From Nocardioides astragali (lineage in GTDB: Bacteria > Actinomycetota > Actinomycetes > Propionibacteriales > Nocardioidaceae), in NCBI RefSeq assembly GCF_024436375.1, contig NZ_JAFMZM010000001.1, positions 682,001 through 746,000 on the forward strand: a stretch of 64,000 nt of DNA, in the 5' to 3' direction. Position 1 is the stretch's first letter. The number at the start of each line of letters is the position of its first letter. The notes beneath the pieces were generated by a model. It did no database searches, was not told where the DNA came from, and saw nothing but the letters and a program-made list of their open reading frames with translations. Both the position numbers and the translations under genes were made by a program. Shown in pieces: positions 56,202 through 64,000 of the stretch.

Positions 56202-57716
56202 ATGACCGACCAGGCCACGTCCATCACCGCTAGCTCGATCGTGGCGGGCACCGACTCCGACCGGGCCGACGTCGCCGCCGCCACCACGGCCGCCGCCGAG
56301 GCGTTCGGTGCCTACCGCGCCACCAGCCCCGAGGAGCGCTCTGCGTTCCTGGAGGCGGTCGCCGGGGAGATCGAGGCCGACAAGGACGCGATCATCCGCG
56401 AGGCCGTCCGCGAGAGCGGGCTGCCCGAGGGGCGGATCACCGGCGAGGTCGGCCGCACGACGGGCCAGCTGCGCATGTTCGCGGCCGTCGTGCGGCAGGG
56501 CGACCACCTCGGCGTCCGCATCGACCCTGCGATGCCGGACCGTGCGCCCCTGCCTCGCGCGGACATCCGCCAGCGGATGGTGCCGCTCGGCCCGGTCGCC
56601 GTCTTCGGTGCCAGCAACTTCCCGCTCGCCTTCTCCACGGCGGGCGGCGACACCGCCTCGGCGCTCGCCGCGGGCTGCCCGGTCGTGGTGAAGGGCCACC
56701 CCGCCCACCCGGTCACCGGCACGCTCGTGGCCCGGGCGATCACCCGCGCGGTCGAGAAGTCCGGTCTGCCCGCCGGCACGTTCTCGTTCGTGCTCGGCGG
56801 CATCGAAACGGGCCAGGAGCTGGTCCGCGACCCGCGGATCGCCGCGGTCGGCTTCACCGGCTCCCGGGGCGGCGGGCACGCCCTCGTCGAGGCCGCGGCT
56901 GCCCGTCAGGTGCCGATCCCGGTCTACGCGGAGATGTCCTCGATCAACCCGGTCGTGGTCCTGCCCGGCGCGCTCGACGGTGACGTCGACGCGCTCGCCA
57001 CGGCGTACGTCGGCAGTCTCACGCTGGGCGCGGGCCAGTTCTGCACCAACCCCGGCCTGCTGTTCCTGCCGTCCGGCGAGCAGGGTGACGCGTTCCTCCG
57101 CGCGGCCGGCACGGCCATCGGTGCCGCGTCCGGGCAGCCGATGCTCACCCCCGGGATCGCCGAGGCGTACGCCAGCGGCACCGCCAGCCTGAGCGGCACG
57201 GAGGGCATCCGGCTCGTCGGTCAGGGGACCGCGGCCGGCGAGCACGCTCCGGCGCCGGCCATCTGGGAGGCGCCCGCCGAGCTGCTCGCGCTCGACGACA
57301 GCACCGTCACCGACGAGGTGTTCGGCGCCTCGGGAGTGGTCGTGCGCTTCGACGGCGTGGCCGACCTGCTGCCGCGCCTCGAGGACCTCGAGGGCCAGCT
57401 CACCGCGACCGTCCACGCCACCGACGCCGACACCCAGGACGCAGCCGCGCTGCTCCCGGTGCTGGAGCTCAAGGCCGGCCGGATCCTCGTCAACGGCTGG
57501 CCGACCGGGGTCGAGGTCGGTCATGCGATGGTCCACGGCGGCCCGTTCCCGGCCACCTCCGACTCGCGCACCACCAGCGTCGGCAGCCTCGCGATCGAGC
57601 GGTTCCAGCGCCCGGTCGCCTACCAGGACGTACCGGCCGCCCTGCTGCCCCTTGCCGTCCGTGACGACAACCCGTGGGGTCTCCTCCGTCGCATCGACGG
57701 GACCCTCGAGCCATGA
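56202..57716 (+). CDS. 2,5-dioxopentanoate (alpha-ketoglutarate semialdehyde) dehydrogenase
   Basis: A 504-residue aldehyde dehydrogenase of the NADP-preferring KGSADH group found with kdgD. Key parts are [42 protein letters not shown], the general base Glu244 in [10 protein letters not shown] and nucleophile Cys281 in [10 protein letters not shown]. It oxidises 2,5-dioxopentanoate to 2-oxoglutarate, completing the pathway into the TCA cycle. It follows kdgD by 39 bases with AGAGGA before its ATG. Confidence 0.93.
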   Translation: MTDQATSITASSIVAGTDSDRADVAAATTAAAEAFGAYRATSPEERSAFLEAVAGEIEADKDAIIREAVRESGLPEGRITGEVGRTTGQLRMFAAVVRQGDHLGVRIDPAMPDRAPLPRADIRQRMVPLGPVAVFGASNFPLAFSTAGGDTASALAAGCPVVVKGHPAHPVTGTLVARAITRAVEKSGLPAGTFSFVLGGIETGQELVRDPRIAAVGFTGSRGGGHALVEAAAARQVPIPVYAEMSSINPVVVLPGALDGDVDALATAYVGSLTLGAGQFCTNPGLLFLPSGEQGDAFLRAAGTAIGAASGQPMLTPGIAEAYASGTASLSGTEGIRLVGQGTAAGEHAPAPAIWEAPAELLALDDSTVTDEVFGASGVVVRFDGVADLLPRLEDLEGQLTATVHATDADTQDAAALLPVLELKAGRILVNGWPTGVEVGHAMVHGGPFPATSDSRTTSVGSLAIERFQRPVAYQDVPAALLPLAVRDDNPWGLLRRIDGTLEP

Positions 57717-57719
57717 GCA

Positions 57720-57770
57720 CCCCACAGAGTTCTTCTCCTCCGCTTCGCTCCCCCGAACAACTCTGCGGGG
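57720..57770 (+). promoter_or_regulatory. Intercistronic hairpin before gudD
   Basis: CCCCACAGAGTT (57720-57731) and AACTCTGCGGGG (57759-57770) pair at 11 of 12 positions around a pyrimidine-rich 27-base loop. It fills the gap between the dehydrogenase stop and gudD, and ends eight bases before the ATG, so it covers the normal Shine-Dalgarno position. It could be an mRNA processing or translation control element. Confidence 0.5.
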
Positions 57771-57777
57771 ACCCCGA

Positions 57778-59100
57778 ATGACCGTCACCGTCGCCTCCGT
57801 GGAGGTCGTGCCGGTCGCCGGCCACGACTCCATGCTGCTCAACCTGAGTGGCGCCCATGGCCCGTTCTTCACCCGCAACATCGCCATCGTCACGGACTCC
57901 GAGGGCCGCACCGGACTGGGGGAGGTGCCGGGTGGCGAGGCGATCAAGGCGACCATCGAGGACGCGTCCGAGGTGCTGGTCGGAAGCCCGGTCGCCGCGT
58001 ACCGCTCGCTGCTGCGCGAGGTCGGTGCCCGCTTCGCCGATCGCGACGCCGGTGGGCGCGGCCTCCAGACCTTCGACCTCCGCACGACCATCCACGCCGT
58101 CACCGCGCTCGAGTCGGCGCTCCTCGACCTCTCCGGCCAAGCGCTGGGCGTACCCGTCGCGGAGCTGCTCGGCGAGGGCCAGCAGCGTGGCAGCGTGCCG
58201 ATGCTCGGCTACCTCTTCTACGTCGGCGATCCCGACCGCACCGACCTCCCCTACCTCCGCGAGCCCGACGGCGCGGACGACTGGGAGAGGGTCCGGCGCG
58301 AGGAGGCGATGACTCCCGAGGGGGTCGTACGCCTGGCCGAGGCCGCGCAAGCCCGCTACGGCTTCAGCGACTTCAAGCTCAAGGGCGGCGTGCTGCCCGG
58401 GGAGGAGGAGGTCGCTGCCGTGACGGCGCTGCACGAGCGCTTCCCCGACGCGCGGATCACCCTCGATCCCAACGGCGGCTGGCTGCTCGCCGACGCGGTC
58501 CGACTGCTGAAGGGCAAGGACGGCGTCCTGGCCTACGCCGAGGACCCGTGCGGCGCCGAGGGCGGCTACTCCGGGCGGGAGGTGATGGCGGAGTTCAAGC
58601 GCCGCACCGGCCTGCGCACCGCCACCAACATGGTCGCGACCGACTGGCGGCAGATGGCCGACGCGGTCCGCACCAACGCGGTCGACATCCCGCTCGCCGA
58701 TCCCCACTTCTGGACGATGGCGGGCTCGGTCCGGGTCGCCCAGCTGTGCCACGACTTCGGCCTGACCTGGGGCTCGCACTCCAACAACCACTTCGACGTC
58801 TCGCTGGCGATGTTCACCCAGGTCGGCGCCGCGGCACCGGGGGCGATCACCGCCCTCGACACGCACTGGATCTGGCAGGACGGCCAGGGCCTGACCACCG
58901 AGCCTCTGCAGATCCGCGACGGCGCGATCAAGGTGCCCGATGCTCCGGGTCTCGGCGTCACGCTCGACCGCGACCGGGTGGCCGAGGCGCACGAGCTCTA
59001 CCTCGAGCACGGCCTCGGCGCGCGCGACGACGCGATCGCCATGCAGCACCTCGTGCCGGGCTGGAGCTTCGATCCGAAGCGCCCATGCCTGGTGCGCTGA
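57778..59100 (+). CDS. gudD: Glucarate dehydratase
   Basis: Read from the ATG at 57778, 440 residues, the normal GudD length. The sequence follows GudD throughout: [50 protein letters not shown] with the catalytic lysine pair, [38 protein letters not shown], and GSHSNNHFD with the catalytic histidine. It dehydrates D-glucarate (and L-idarate) to 5-keto-4-deoxyglucarate, the KdgD substrate. It is last in the kdgD operon. Confidence 0.96.
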   Translation: MTVTVASVEVVPVAGHDSMLLNLSGAHGPFFTRNIAIVTDSEGRTGLGEVPGGEAIKATIEDASEVLVGSPVAAYRSLLREVGARFADRDAGGRGLQTFDLRTTIHAVTALESALLDLSGQALGVPVAELLGEGQQRGSVPMLGYLFYVGDPDRTDLPYLREPDGADDWERVRREEAMTPEGVVRLAEAAQARYGFSDFKLKGGVLPGEEEVAAVTALHERFPDARITLDPNGGWLLADAVRLLKGKDGVLAYAEDPCGAEGGYSGREVMAEFKRRTGLRTATNMVATDWRQMADAVRTNAVDIPLADPHFWTMAGSVRVAQLCHDFGLTWGSHSNNHFDVSLAMFTQVGAAAPGAITALDTHWIWQDGQGLTTEPLQIRDGAIKVPDAPGLGVTLDRDRVAEAHELYLEHGLGARDDAIAMQHLVPGWSFDPKRPCLVR

Positions 59101-59185
59101 GCGCCGGACATCAGGAAGCCCGACGACGCCACCGTCGAGAAGCGAATCTGGTTGCACGTTCATCTTCAACTCGTACTCTGTCCGG

Positions 59186-59452
59186 GTGACCATCCCGGAC
59201 GAGGTCTTGCTGAACAACGCGATCTCCTTCGCAACCTCCGGTGAGGGTCGCCGGTTGCGCGAGAAGGCGGACGCGTCGTTGTTCGAGGTGGCCGCCGCGA
59301 TCGGGCTCGACGCGCTCACGCTGGTGCGGTGGGAGACGGGCGAGCTCGTCCCCGCCGGACCGCAAGCCGCAGACTGGGCGCGAATGTTGCGCGTCCTGCG
59401 GCACCGCGACGAAACGAGCTTCGCCGACGCGGCGTACGACCCGTTGCGGTGA
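59186..59452 (+). CDS. Small XRE-like helix-turn-helix protein
   Basis: An 88-residue protein from a GTG start. The middle contains a helix-turn-helix pattern (EGRRLREKADASLFEVAAAIGLDALTLVRWETGE) like XRE/Cro DNA-binding domains, with nothing else attached. The ORF reaching back into gudD is rejected as overlap. It sits alone between gudD and the convergent PhoX-like gene. Its target is unknown. Confidence 0.6.
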   Translation: MTIPDEVLLNNAISFATSGEGRRLREKADASLFEVAAAIGLDALTLVRWETGELVPAGPQAADWARMLRVLRHRDETSFADAAYDPLR

Positions 59453-59488
59453 TGTCGCGACGGGTCGTACGTCACCCATCCCGGTCGG

Positions 59489-60850
59489 TCAGAGCCCGCC
59501 CTTGCGCCACGGGCCGGTGATCGCGAGCGTGATCCCGGGACTTTGCAGGTTCACGAAGAGCCAGTCGCCGTTCTTGGGCTCGAACACCGATCCGGCCCAC
59601 TCGGAGCCGCGGTAGTCCGACGCGGCGACGAGCTTGCCGGCCGTGCCACCACGCAGGTCCGCCAGGTTCTGGGCGAAGCGGAAGATCTCACCGTCGGTGG
59701 TCAGGCCGTGGACGTACTCGATGCCGCCGCCGTCCTCGCACAGCACCAGTCCTCCCCGAGGGCTGACGCACATGTTGTCGGGAGCGTTGAGGACATCGGC
59801 CCCGGGAGAGGCGTAGAGGACCCGGAAAGTGTCGGTGGCCGGGTCGAGCTCGAACACCTGGCCCTCGCCGGCCGGTCCGCCGTTGGTGGTGATGACGTAG
59901 ATCCGGTCGTTGCCGTACCACGCGCCCTCCAGGCGACCGAAGATCGCAGCGCCCTTGCCCTGCGCCTCCACCCGAACCGTGTCCAGCGCGGGATCCGGCT
60001 CATCGATCGTGACCCATGAGACCTTGCCGTAGACCCGGCCATACCCGTCGGCACGGGTGTCCGTCGTGCTGCCGCCGATGACCATCGCCTGCAGCTCGCC
60101 GCCGCGTCCGAGGTCACCGGGCACGTTCGGCACGAACCGGTAGAGGCAGGCATCGCCGCGGTCCTCGGTCTCGTAGACGTACCCGGTCACCGGGTCGATC
60201 GCCGCGGCCTCGTGGTTGAAGCGGCCCATCGCGGTGTATGGCGTCGGGTTCCCCGGCCCCTCCGAGGGCACCTCGAAGACGTAGCCGTGCCGCATGCCGC
60301 CGGTCTCGCTGAAGGTCTCCTCACAGGTCAGCCAGGTTCCCCACGGCGTGGGACCTCCGGCACAGTTTCGGAGCGTCCCGCCGAGGCTGCCGTAGGACTC
60401 GCGGAACTCGCCGGCCCCGGGGTCGAACACCATCGTGGTGGTCCCGCCACCGCCTGCAGGGTTGTACGCCGGCGATGCGAACGCCGGTCCCGGATTGCGC
60501 TCGTGGTTGCGGACCACGTGCACCAGGTCGCCGTGACGGAACGCAGCCATCCCGTCGTGGGCGTTCGGGGTGGGCACACCGTCCGACATGGCGTCGTTCG
60601 TCCAGCCGTAGGAGAGGTACTCGAAGCCCTTCGGCAGTGCCAGCAGCGCCAGGCCTGTGGACTGGTCGCGCACCGGACGCAGCTCGCCGTACCCGGGACC
60701 CGCCTGGAGCTTCGACGGGAGAGCGGCTTCGTGCCGCGCCGCAAGTGCCTCGAACGGGATGCTGGCGGCGGCCAGACCGCCTGCCGCGCCCCCCAGGAAG
60801 GCGCGTCGGGCCATGCCGATCTTTTCGCTGCTGCGCTGTTCGGTGGTCAT
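59489..60850 (-). CDS. PhoX-like (DUF839) Tat-exported phosphatase
   Basis: From the ATG at 60850 the precursor has 453 residues. The twin-arginine motif ARRAFLGGAAGG followed by a hydrophobic stretch marks Tat export as a folded protein. The body is the DUF839/PhoX beta-propeller type, with the characteristic NCAGGPTPWGTWLTCEE, FNHEAAAIDPVTGYVYETEDRG and NMCVSPRGGLVLCEDGGG. PhoX enzymes use iron and calcium to free phosphate from esters outside the cell. It is preceded by a motif shared with the adjacent glycosyltransferase gene. It could be a DUF839 relative with another activity. Confidence 0.85.
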   Translation of the reverse strand: MTTEQRSSEKIGMARRAFLGGAAGGLAAASIPFEALAARHEAALPSKLQAGPGYGELRPVRDQSTGLALLALPKGFEYLSYGWTNDAMSDGVPTPNAHDGMAAFRHGDLVHVVRNHERNPGPAFASPAYNPAGGGGTTTMVFDPGAGEFRESYGSLGGTLRNCAGGPTPWGTWLTCEETFSETGGMRHGYVFEVPSEGPGNPTPYTAMGRFNHEAAAIDPVTGYVYETEDRGDACLYRFVPNVPGDLGRGGELQAMVIGGSTTDTRADGYGRVYGKVSWVTIDEPDPALDTVRVEAQGKGAAIFGRLEGAWYGNDRIYVITTNGGPAGEGQVFELDPATDTFRVLYASPGADVLNAPDNMCVSPRGGLVLCEDGGGIEYVHGLTTDGEIFRFAQNLADLRGGTAGKLVAASDYRGSEWAGSVFEPKNGDWLFVNLQSPGITLAITGPWRKGGL

Positions 60851-60912
60851 CTCGATGCCCTTCGTGGTGGCGGAAGCGGTCACCGTCCATCCGAGTCACC
60901 TCGAGGGACGCC

Positions 60913-60928
60913 CCGATGAACCTCAGGC
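60913..60928 (-). promoter_or_regulatory. PHO-box-like motif before the PhoX-like gene
   Basis: On the minus strand GCCTGAGGTTCATCGG, 63 bases upstream of the start. GGTTCA(T/C)C recalls the GTTCACC repeats bound by PhoP in Streptomyces. The identical 16-mer precedes the glycosyltransferase gene. Confidence 0.55.
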
Positions 60929-60976
60929 CACCGAGACGTGGGAAGTGGCTGAACAGGTGGCAGGAGGCGGACGGGG

Positions 60977-62176
60977 TCAGACAGCGACGCCGAGCCGGCC
61001 GGGTTCCGCGTGCGCGGCTATGAGAGCGGCGTAGGCGTCGAAGCAGCGTTGGTCGCTGAGCCGCTGCCGATGGCGTCGGATGCGCTCGGCGTGCTCCTCG
61101 CGCTGCTCGAAGGCGGCTACCCACGCCGCGGCCATCTCCTTGGGGTCGCGTCCCACCACGAGGCGCGGGTCAGCCACGATGTCGGCCGCGTCCCCCACGT
61201 CGGTGGTCACCGGGACGGCCCCGCAGGCCATGCCCTCCAGCAGCGAGAGGGGCGCGGCCTCTCCGTAGGCACTGCTCAGGGCGACGACGTCAGCGCCGTT
61301 GTACAGGCGAGGCATGTCCTCGCGGATGCCCAGAAGGTGCACGCGAGAATGTGCGGCATCCCACGGGCCGAGGATGTCGGCCAGCAGCGCGGTCAGCGCC
61401 GGGTTGGCTGGCGACATCCCGGCTCCGCACAGGACCACGTGCGCGTCGCGCCGGGTCCTGGCGAGGACCGCGGAGGCTCTGAGGAACAGCGGGACGTCCT
61501 TCATCGGATCGAAGCGAGCCGAGAGCATCACCACGGGTGCATCTCCCTCGATCCCGAGCTCGTTCCGCACGTCGGCCCGGTCTGATGCCGAGGGACGAAA
61601 TCGGTGCAGGTCGACCCCGTTGGGTATGACCGGCAGCTGCGCCAGCGGGATCCCGGTGGCGGCGTGGTATGCCGACTGAGTCGAGTGGGCGCAGCACACC
61701 GCCTGAACCACGATCCCCTGGTCCACCAGAGACACGAGGTCTGCCAGTGAGGGGCCCTGGTGCTGGGGATCGGAGCGGTGCAGGCAGGTGATCACAGGCC
61801 GACCGGCGGAGCCGGCCCGTGCGAGCGCCGCCAGAGGCTGCTCCTTGAGGGTCAGCACGAGGTCGGAAGCGGACACGAGTCGCCTCATCGAGGACAGGTG
61901 GTGCTCCGTGACGGGCTGCTCGGTAGTCCGCCGCAGGAGGGTCACCGGAACGCCGGCCGCCCTCAATCGCCGGTAGCTGGGATCGTTGCGCGCCCGCTGT
62001 CGCGTCGCCTCGCGTCGCGACCGGTTGGTGAGGCCCAGCACCGAGTGTCGCTGCCCGGTGGTCCCTTCGAGGCCGCGCACGAGGGAGGTGTGAAGGATCC
62101 GGGCGCCGCCAGAGAAGAAGCCCTCGTAGATCGAGAGCACTCGGGGTCCGTCCTCGAGGAACGCCACACTGTTCAT
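60977..62176 (-). CDS. GT4-type glycosyltransferase
   Basis: A 399-residue GT-B enzyme starting at the ATG after AAGGGAG. The N-terminal half begins RVLSIYEGFFSGGARILH, and the C-terminal half has the donor-site pattern VVMLSARFDPMKDVPLFL and an E-x7-E motif in GEAAPLSLLEGMACGAVPV. Such retaining enzymes add a sugar to lipids, polysaccharides or small molecules in the cytoplasm. Its shared upstream motif with the PhoX-like gene suggests expression under phosphate shortage, when phosphate-free glycolipids or teichuronic-type polymers are made; this is inference. Confidence 0.88.
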   Translation of the reverse strand: MNSVAFLEDGPRVLSIYEGFFSGGARILHTSLVRGLEGTTGQRHSVLGLTNRSRREATRQRARNDPSYRRLRAAGVPVTLLRRTTEQPVTEHHLSSMRRLVSASDLVLTLKEQPLAALARAGSAGRPVITCLHRSDPQHQGPSLADLVSLVDQGIVVQAVCCAHSTQSAYHAATGIPLAQLPVIPNGVDLHRFRPSASDRADVRNELGIEGDAPVVMLSARFDPMKDVPLFLRASAVLARTRRDAHVVLCGAGMSPANPALTALLADILGPWDAAHSRVHLLGIREDMPRLYNGADVVALSSAYGEAAPLSLLEGMACGAVPVTTDVGDAADIVADPRLVVGRDPKEMAAAWVAAFEQREEHAERIRRHRQRLSDQRCFDAYAALIAAHAEPGRLGVAV

Positions 62177-62246
62177 GTCATCTCCCTTCCCGGGGCCGCG
62201 ACCATAGGTCTCGAACACCAGCGAGGTGGATACCAGCGTCGAGCGT

Positions 62247-62262
62247 CCGATGAACCTCAGGC
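62247..62262 (-). promoter_or_regulatory. PHO-box-like motif before the glycosyltransferase gene
   Basis: The same 16-mer as at 60913-60928, 71 bases upstream of the glycosyltransferase start and in the same orientation. It also lies 28 bases past the stop side of the glycerophosphodiesterase gene. Confidence 0.55.
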
Positions 62263-62289
62263 GACGGGCTGATGACGGGTGGACCCGGA

Positions 62290-63153
62290 TCAGGCGCGTC
62301 GAAGGATGTCGCGCAGCACCTGCGGATAGTTGGTGATGATGCCGTCGACCTGCCAGTTGATCGCGCGGCGCATGTCACTGCCGGCATTGACGGTCCAGAC
62401 GTGGATCTCCATGGCGTGTGCATGGACCTGATCGACGGTGGCCTGGTCGATCGCGCCGAGTGCTGGGTTGATCTGCTGCGCCCAGGTCGCGGCGGCTGCG
62501 ATGTCGAGCGGAGTGGGCTTGCTGCCGTAGAGCAGCCCGACCGGGACGTCGGGGGCCAGGTCCTTGTAGCTGCGCAGCCAGAGGTGGTTGAAGGACTGGA
62601 CGACGACGCGGTCCGCCTTGAGTGCACGGTTGAACGCGGGCAGCGAACGAAGCTCCTTGTCGAGGTCTGTTTCGATGCCCGGGTAGAGCTCTGGCATCTT
62701 AGGCTCGAGCAGCATGCCGGCCTGTTGTCCGACGGCGTCGACCCACTCGGCCAGTGTCGGCACCCGCTCGCCGGCGAACTCCGGTGCGAACCACGAACCG
62801 GCGTCCAGTTGTTTGATCTCGGCCAGGGTGAAGTCGCGGACGTTCCAGGGAGCTCGGTTCGGGAAGATCTGCTCGACGTCGGTGGTGCGAGCAAGGGTGG
62901 GGTCGTGCATGATGACCAGCTCGCCGTCAACGGTGCGCTGGATGTCGTTCTCCACGACGTCGGACTTCTGCGCGATGGCCAACCGGACAGCTGCGATGGT
63001 GTTCTCGGGGGCTGCTCCGGACGAGCCTCGGTGCGCGCTGACCTCGACAGTTGGCGACGCCTTGGCTGAAGCGCTGGCGGTCGTTGCGTGTACGGCGGTG
63101 AGAGTGACGAGTGTGGAAACAAGGATGCCGAGGACTCGCGTGGTGCGATGCAT
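62290..63153 (-). CDS. Secreted glycerophosphodiester phosphodiesterase
   Basis: A 287-residue precursor with a signal peptide (residues 1-30, cut near ASA). The GDPD barrel shows HRGSSGAAPENT with His41 and Glu50, ENDIQRTVDGELVIMHD with metal ligands Glu68 and Asp70 and catalytic His83, and a C-terminal HVWTVNAGSDMRRAINWQVDGIITNYP. It hydrolyses glycerophosphodiesters from phospholipids or teichoic acids to glycerol-3-phosphate outside the cell. With the PhoX-like phosphatase it would supply phosphate, fitting a phosphate-scavenging cluster. Confidence 0.93.
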   Translation of the reverse strand: MHRTTRVLGILVSTLVTLTAVHATTASASAKASPTVEVSAHRGSSGAAPENTIAAVRLAIAQKSDVVENDIQRTVDGELVIMHDPTLARTTDVEQIFPNRAPWNVRDFTLAEIKQLDAGSWFAPEFAGERVPTLAEWVDAVGQQAGMLLEPKMPELYPGIETDLDKELRSLPAFNRALKADRVVVQSFNHLWLRSYKDLAPDVPVGLLYGSKPTPLDIAAAATWAQQINPALGAIDQATVDQVHAHAMEIHVWTVNAGSDMRRAINWQVDGIITNYPQVLRDILRRA

Positions 63154-63306
63154 GTGATTCTCCCGAGGATGACGGGCTCGGCCGGTCGGCGGAGCCTTTC
63201 ACCCCACACGCTGGGGGGCATCTGCCAACGGCTGGTGACGCATGGGCCAACCGGTCGTGACGGCTGCGGGGACGTCGCATGCCAGAGCTCGCCACCCCTG
63301 ACGCGA

Positions 63307-63405
63307 TCAGGTCGAGCGGGCATAGACGGCCGGCGTGACGCCGAGCAGCCGCCTGAAGTGCCTGGTCAGGTGCGCTTGGTCGTAGAACTCGACCTCGGCG
63401 GCGAC
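63307..63405 (-). pseudogene. AraC-family regulator remnant (C-terminal fragment)
   Basis: The last 32 codons of a minus-strand frame read VAAEVEFYDQAHLTRHFRRL then LGVTPAVYARS, an unmistakable second helix-turn-helix and end of an AraC-family protein. Upstream of it the frame turns into unrelated sequence and runs into the divergent CYTH gene, so the remaining 200 or more codons are missing. A deletion remnant. Confidence 0.75.
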
Positions 63406-63487
63406 GAAGCTCGGCCGCTTGCGCCGCGAACAGCTGTGGGGAGCGACGAAGGGTGCCGGAGAGGCAGCGGTTGCGAGATGATGGTGC

Positions 63488-64000
63488 ATGGCGCCTGAAC
63501 GACATCGAGAGGTCGAGCGCAAGTACGACGTCGATCCGCGTACGCCTCTGCCGCCGCTGTCCGACGAGGGCCGGGTGGCGTCGGTGGGAGAGGCCGTGGA
63601 GCTGGCGCTCGAGGCGACGTACTTCGACACGGCGGACCTGGCGCTCGCGCGAGGCGGGGTGACGCTGCGGCGTCGCACCGGCGGGACCGACGACGGGTGG
63701 CACGTCAAGCTGCCGAGATCCGGGGACTCCCGCACCGAGCTGCATGCGCCGTTGGGCAGTGCCGACGAGACCGTGCCGAAGGACCTCCTGGCGTCGGTGC
63801 GTGCGCTGGTCCGCGATCGCCCCCTCGTCCCAGTCGTACGCCTGAGCACGCGCCGCACCGAGCATGCCCTGCGCGACGAGGCCGGGGCGGTGCTGGCGCT
63901 GGTCTGCGACGACCAGGTGCGCGCCGAGCAGCTGCCGGGCGCGGACGAGGTGCACGAGTGGCGCGAGTGGGAGGTCGAGCTCGTTGCCGGCGACGAGCTG
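63488..64000 (+). CDS. CYTH-domain protein, N-terminal part (cut by window end)
   Basis: An open frame of 171 codons without a stop to the window edge. It begins MAPERHREVERKYDVD, with the E-x-E-x-K metal/triphosphate motif of CYTH domains, followed by YFDTADLALARGGVTLRRRTGG, WHVKLPRSGDSRTELHAPL and WREWEVELVAGDEL. CYTH proteins bind triphosphates or polyphosphate. In actinobacteria such N-terminal domains are usually followed by a CHAD domain that binds polyphosphate; whether this one is cannot be seen. The phosphate-related neighbours fit. Confidence 0.88.
   Translation, partial: MAPERHREVERKYDVDPRTPLPPLSDEGRVASVGEAVELALEATYFDTADLALARGGVTLRRRTGGTDDGWHVKLPRSGDSRTELHAPLGSADETVPKDLLASVRALVRDRPLVPVVRLSTRRTEHALRDEAGAVLALVCDDQVRAEQLPGADEVHEWREWEVELVAGDEL

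Noticed and set aside
55182-58103. 973-codon minus-strand open frame opposite kdgD, the aldehyde dehydrogenase and gudD
   Set aside because: Antisense shadow of three confidently assigned enzymes.

Overview
The window is chromosomal DNA of a high-GC, aerobic, soil-type actinobacterium, most like Nocardioides or a relative. This is judged from the very high GC and the long antisense open frames it causes, frequent GTG starts, ATGA/GTGA gene overlaps, a predicted F420-type PPOX protein, a GAF-LuxR regulator and the general gene content. I ran no database search; assignments rest on motifs and family knowledge.

Layout. 0-7.2 kb is housekeeping: the end of an MFS transporter, exonuclease III, a secreted metzincin protease, a large acyl-CoA dehydrogenase, a PH-domain membrane pair and YchF. 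7.2-13.6 kb is a lower-GC accessory island of unfamiliar genes. At its centre a ThsB-like TIR protein is translationally coupled to a HIT-domain protein with a C-terminal membrane region, and a second TIR gene converges on them. 13.7-17.7 kb is an MMPL exporter with its own two-component system. 18-24 kb holds RidA, a CHAP-domain wall protein, a divergent GlxA-type regulator and NADP oxidoreductase, and a TetR/Ohr peroxide pair. 24.2-27.7 kb carries two tandem secreted GH62 arabinofuranosidases that share a near-identical 617-bp 5' block covering promoter, signal peptide and lectin domain. 27.7-38.3 kb holds a PPOX protein, threonine deaminase, a GAF-LuxR regulator, an acyl-CoA ligase with an MHS transporter, an ABC-F ATPase and a second MMPL exporter, which is divergent from the TetR gene at 38.4-39.1 kb.

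39.3-45.3 kb is a sugar-uptake operon: LacI regulator, lipoprotein, two permeases and a GH63-like intracellular hydrolase, with matching operators before the regulator and the lipoprotein gene. 45.4-59.1 kb is an aldaric-acid island. Galactarate/talarate dehydratase and glucarate dehydratase would feed 5-keto-4-deoxyglucarate to KdgD, and a semialdehyde dehydrogenase would finish at 2-oxoglutarate. A tripartite TctCBA transporter with a universal stress protein and a second glucarate-dehydratase-family enzyme lies divergent from a LysR gene. An 18-bp motif occurs both in the tctC/lysR gap and before kdgD, tying the two arms together. A GntR repressor with a long palindrome appears to control the galactarate gene.

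59.2-64 kb has a small HTH protein, a PhoX-like Tat-exported phosphatase and a glycosyltransferase that share a PHO-box-like 16-mer upstream, a secreted glycerophosphodiesterase, an AraC gene remnant and the start of a CYTH-domain protein cut by the window edge.

The best candidate for an undescribed system is the TIR/HIT-membrane module at 10.5-12.45 kb. It looks like a Thoeris-type immune system in which a HIT-plus-membrane protein occupies the effector position. No CRISPR array, rRNA, tRNA or intact insertion sequence was recognised.
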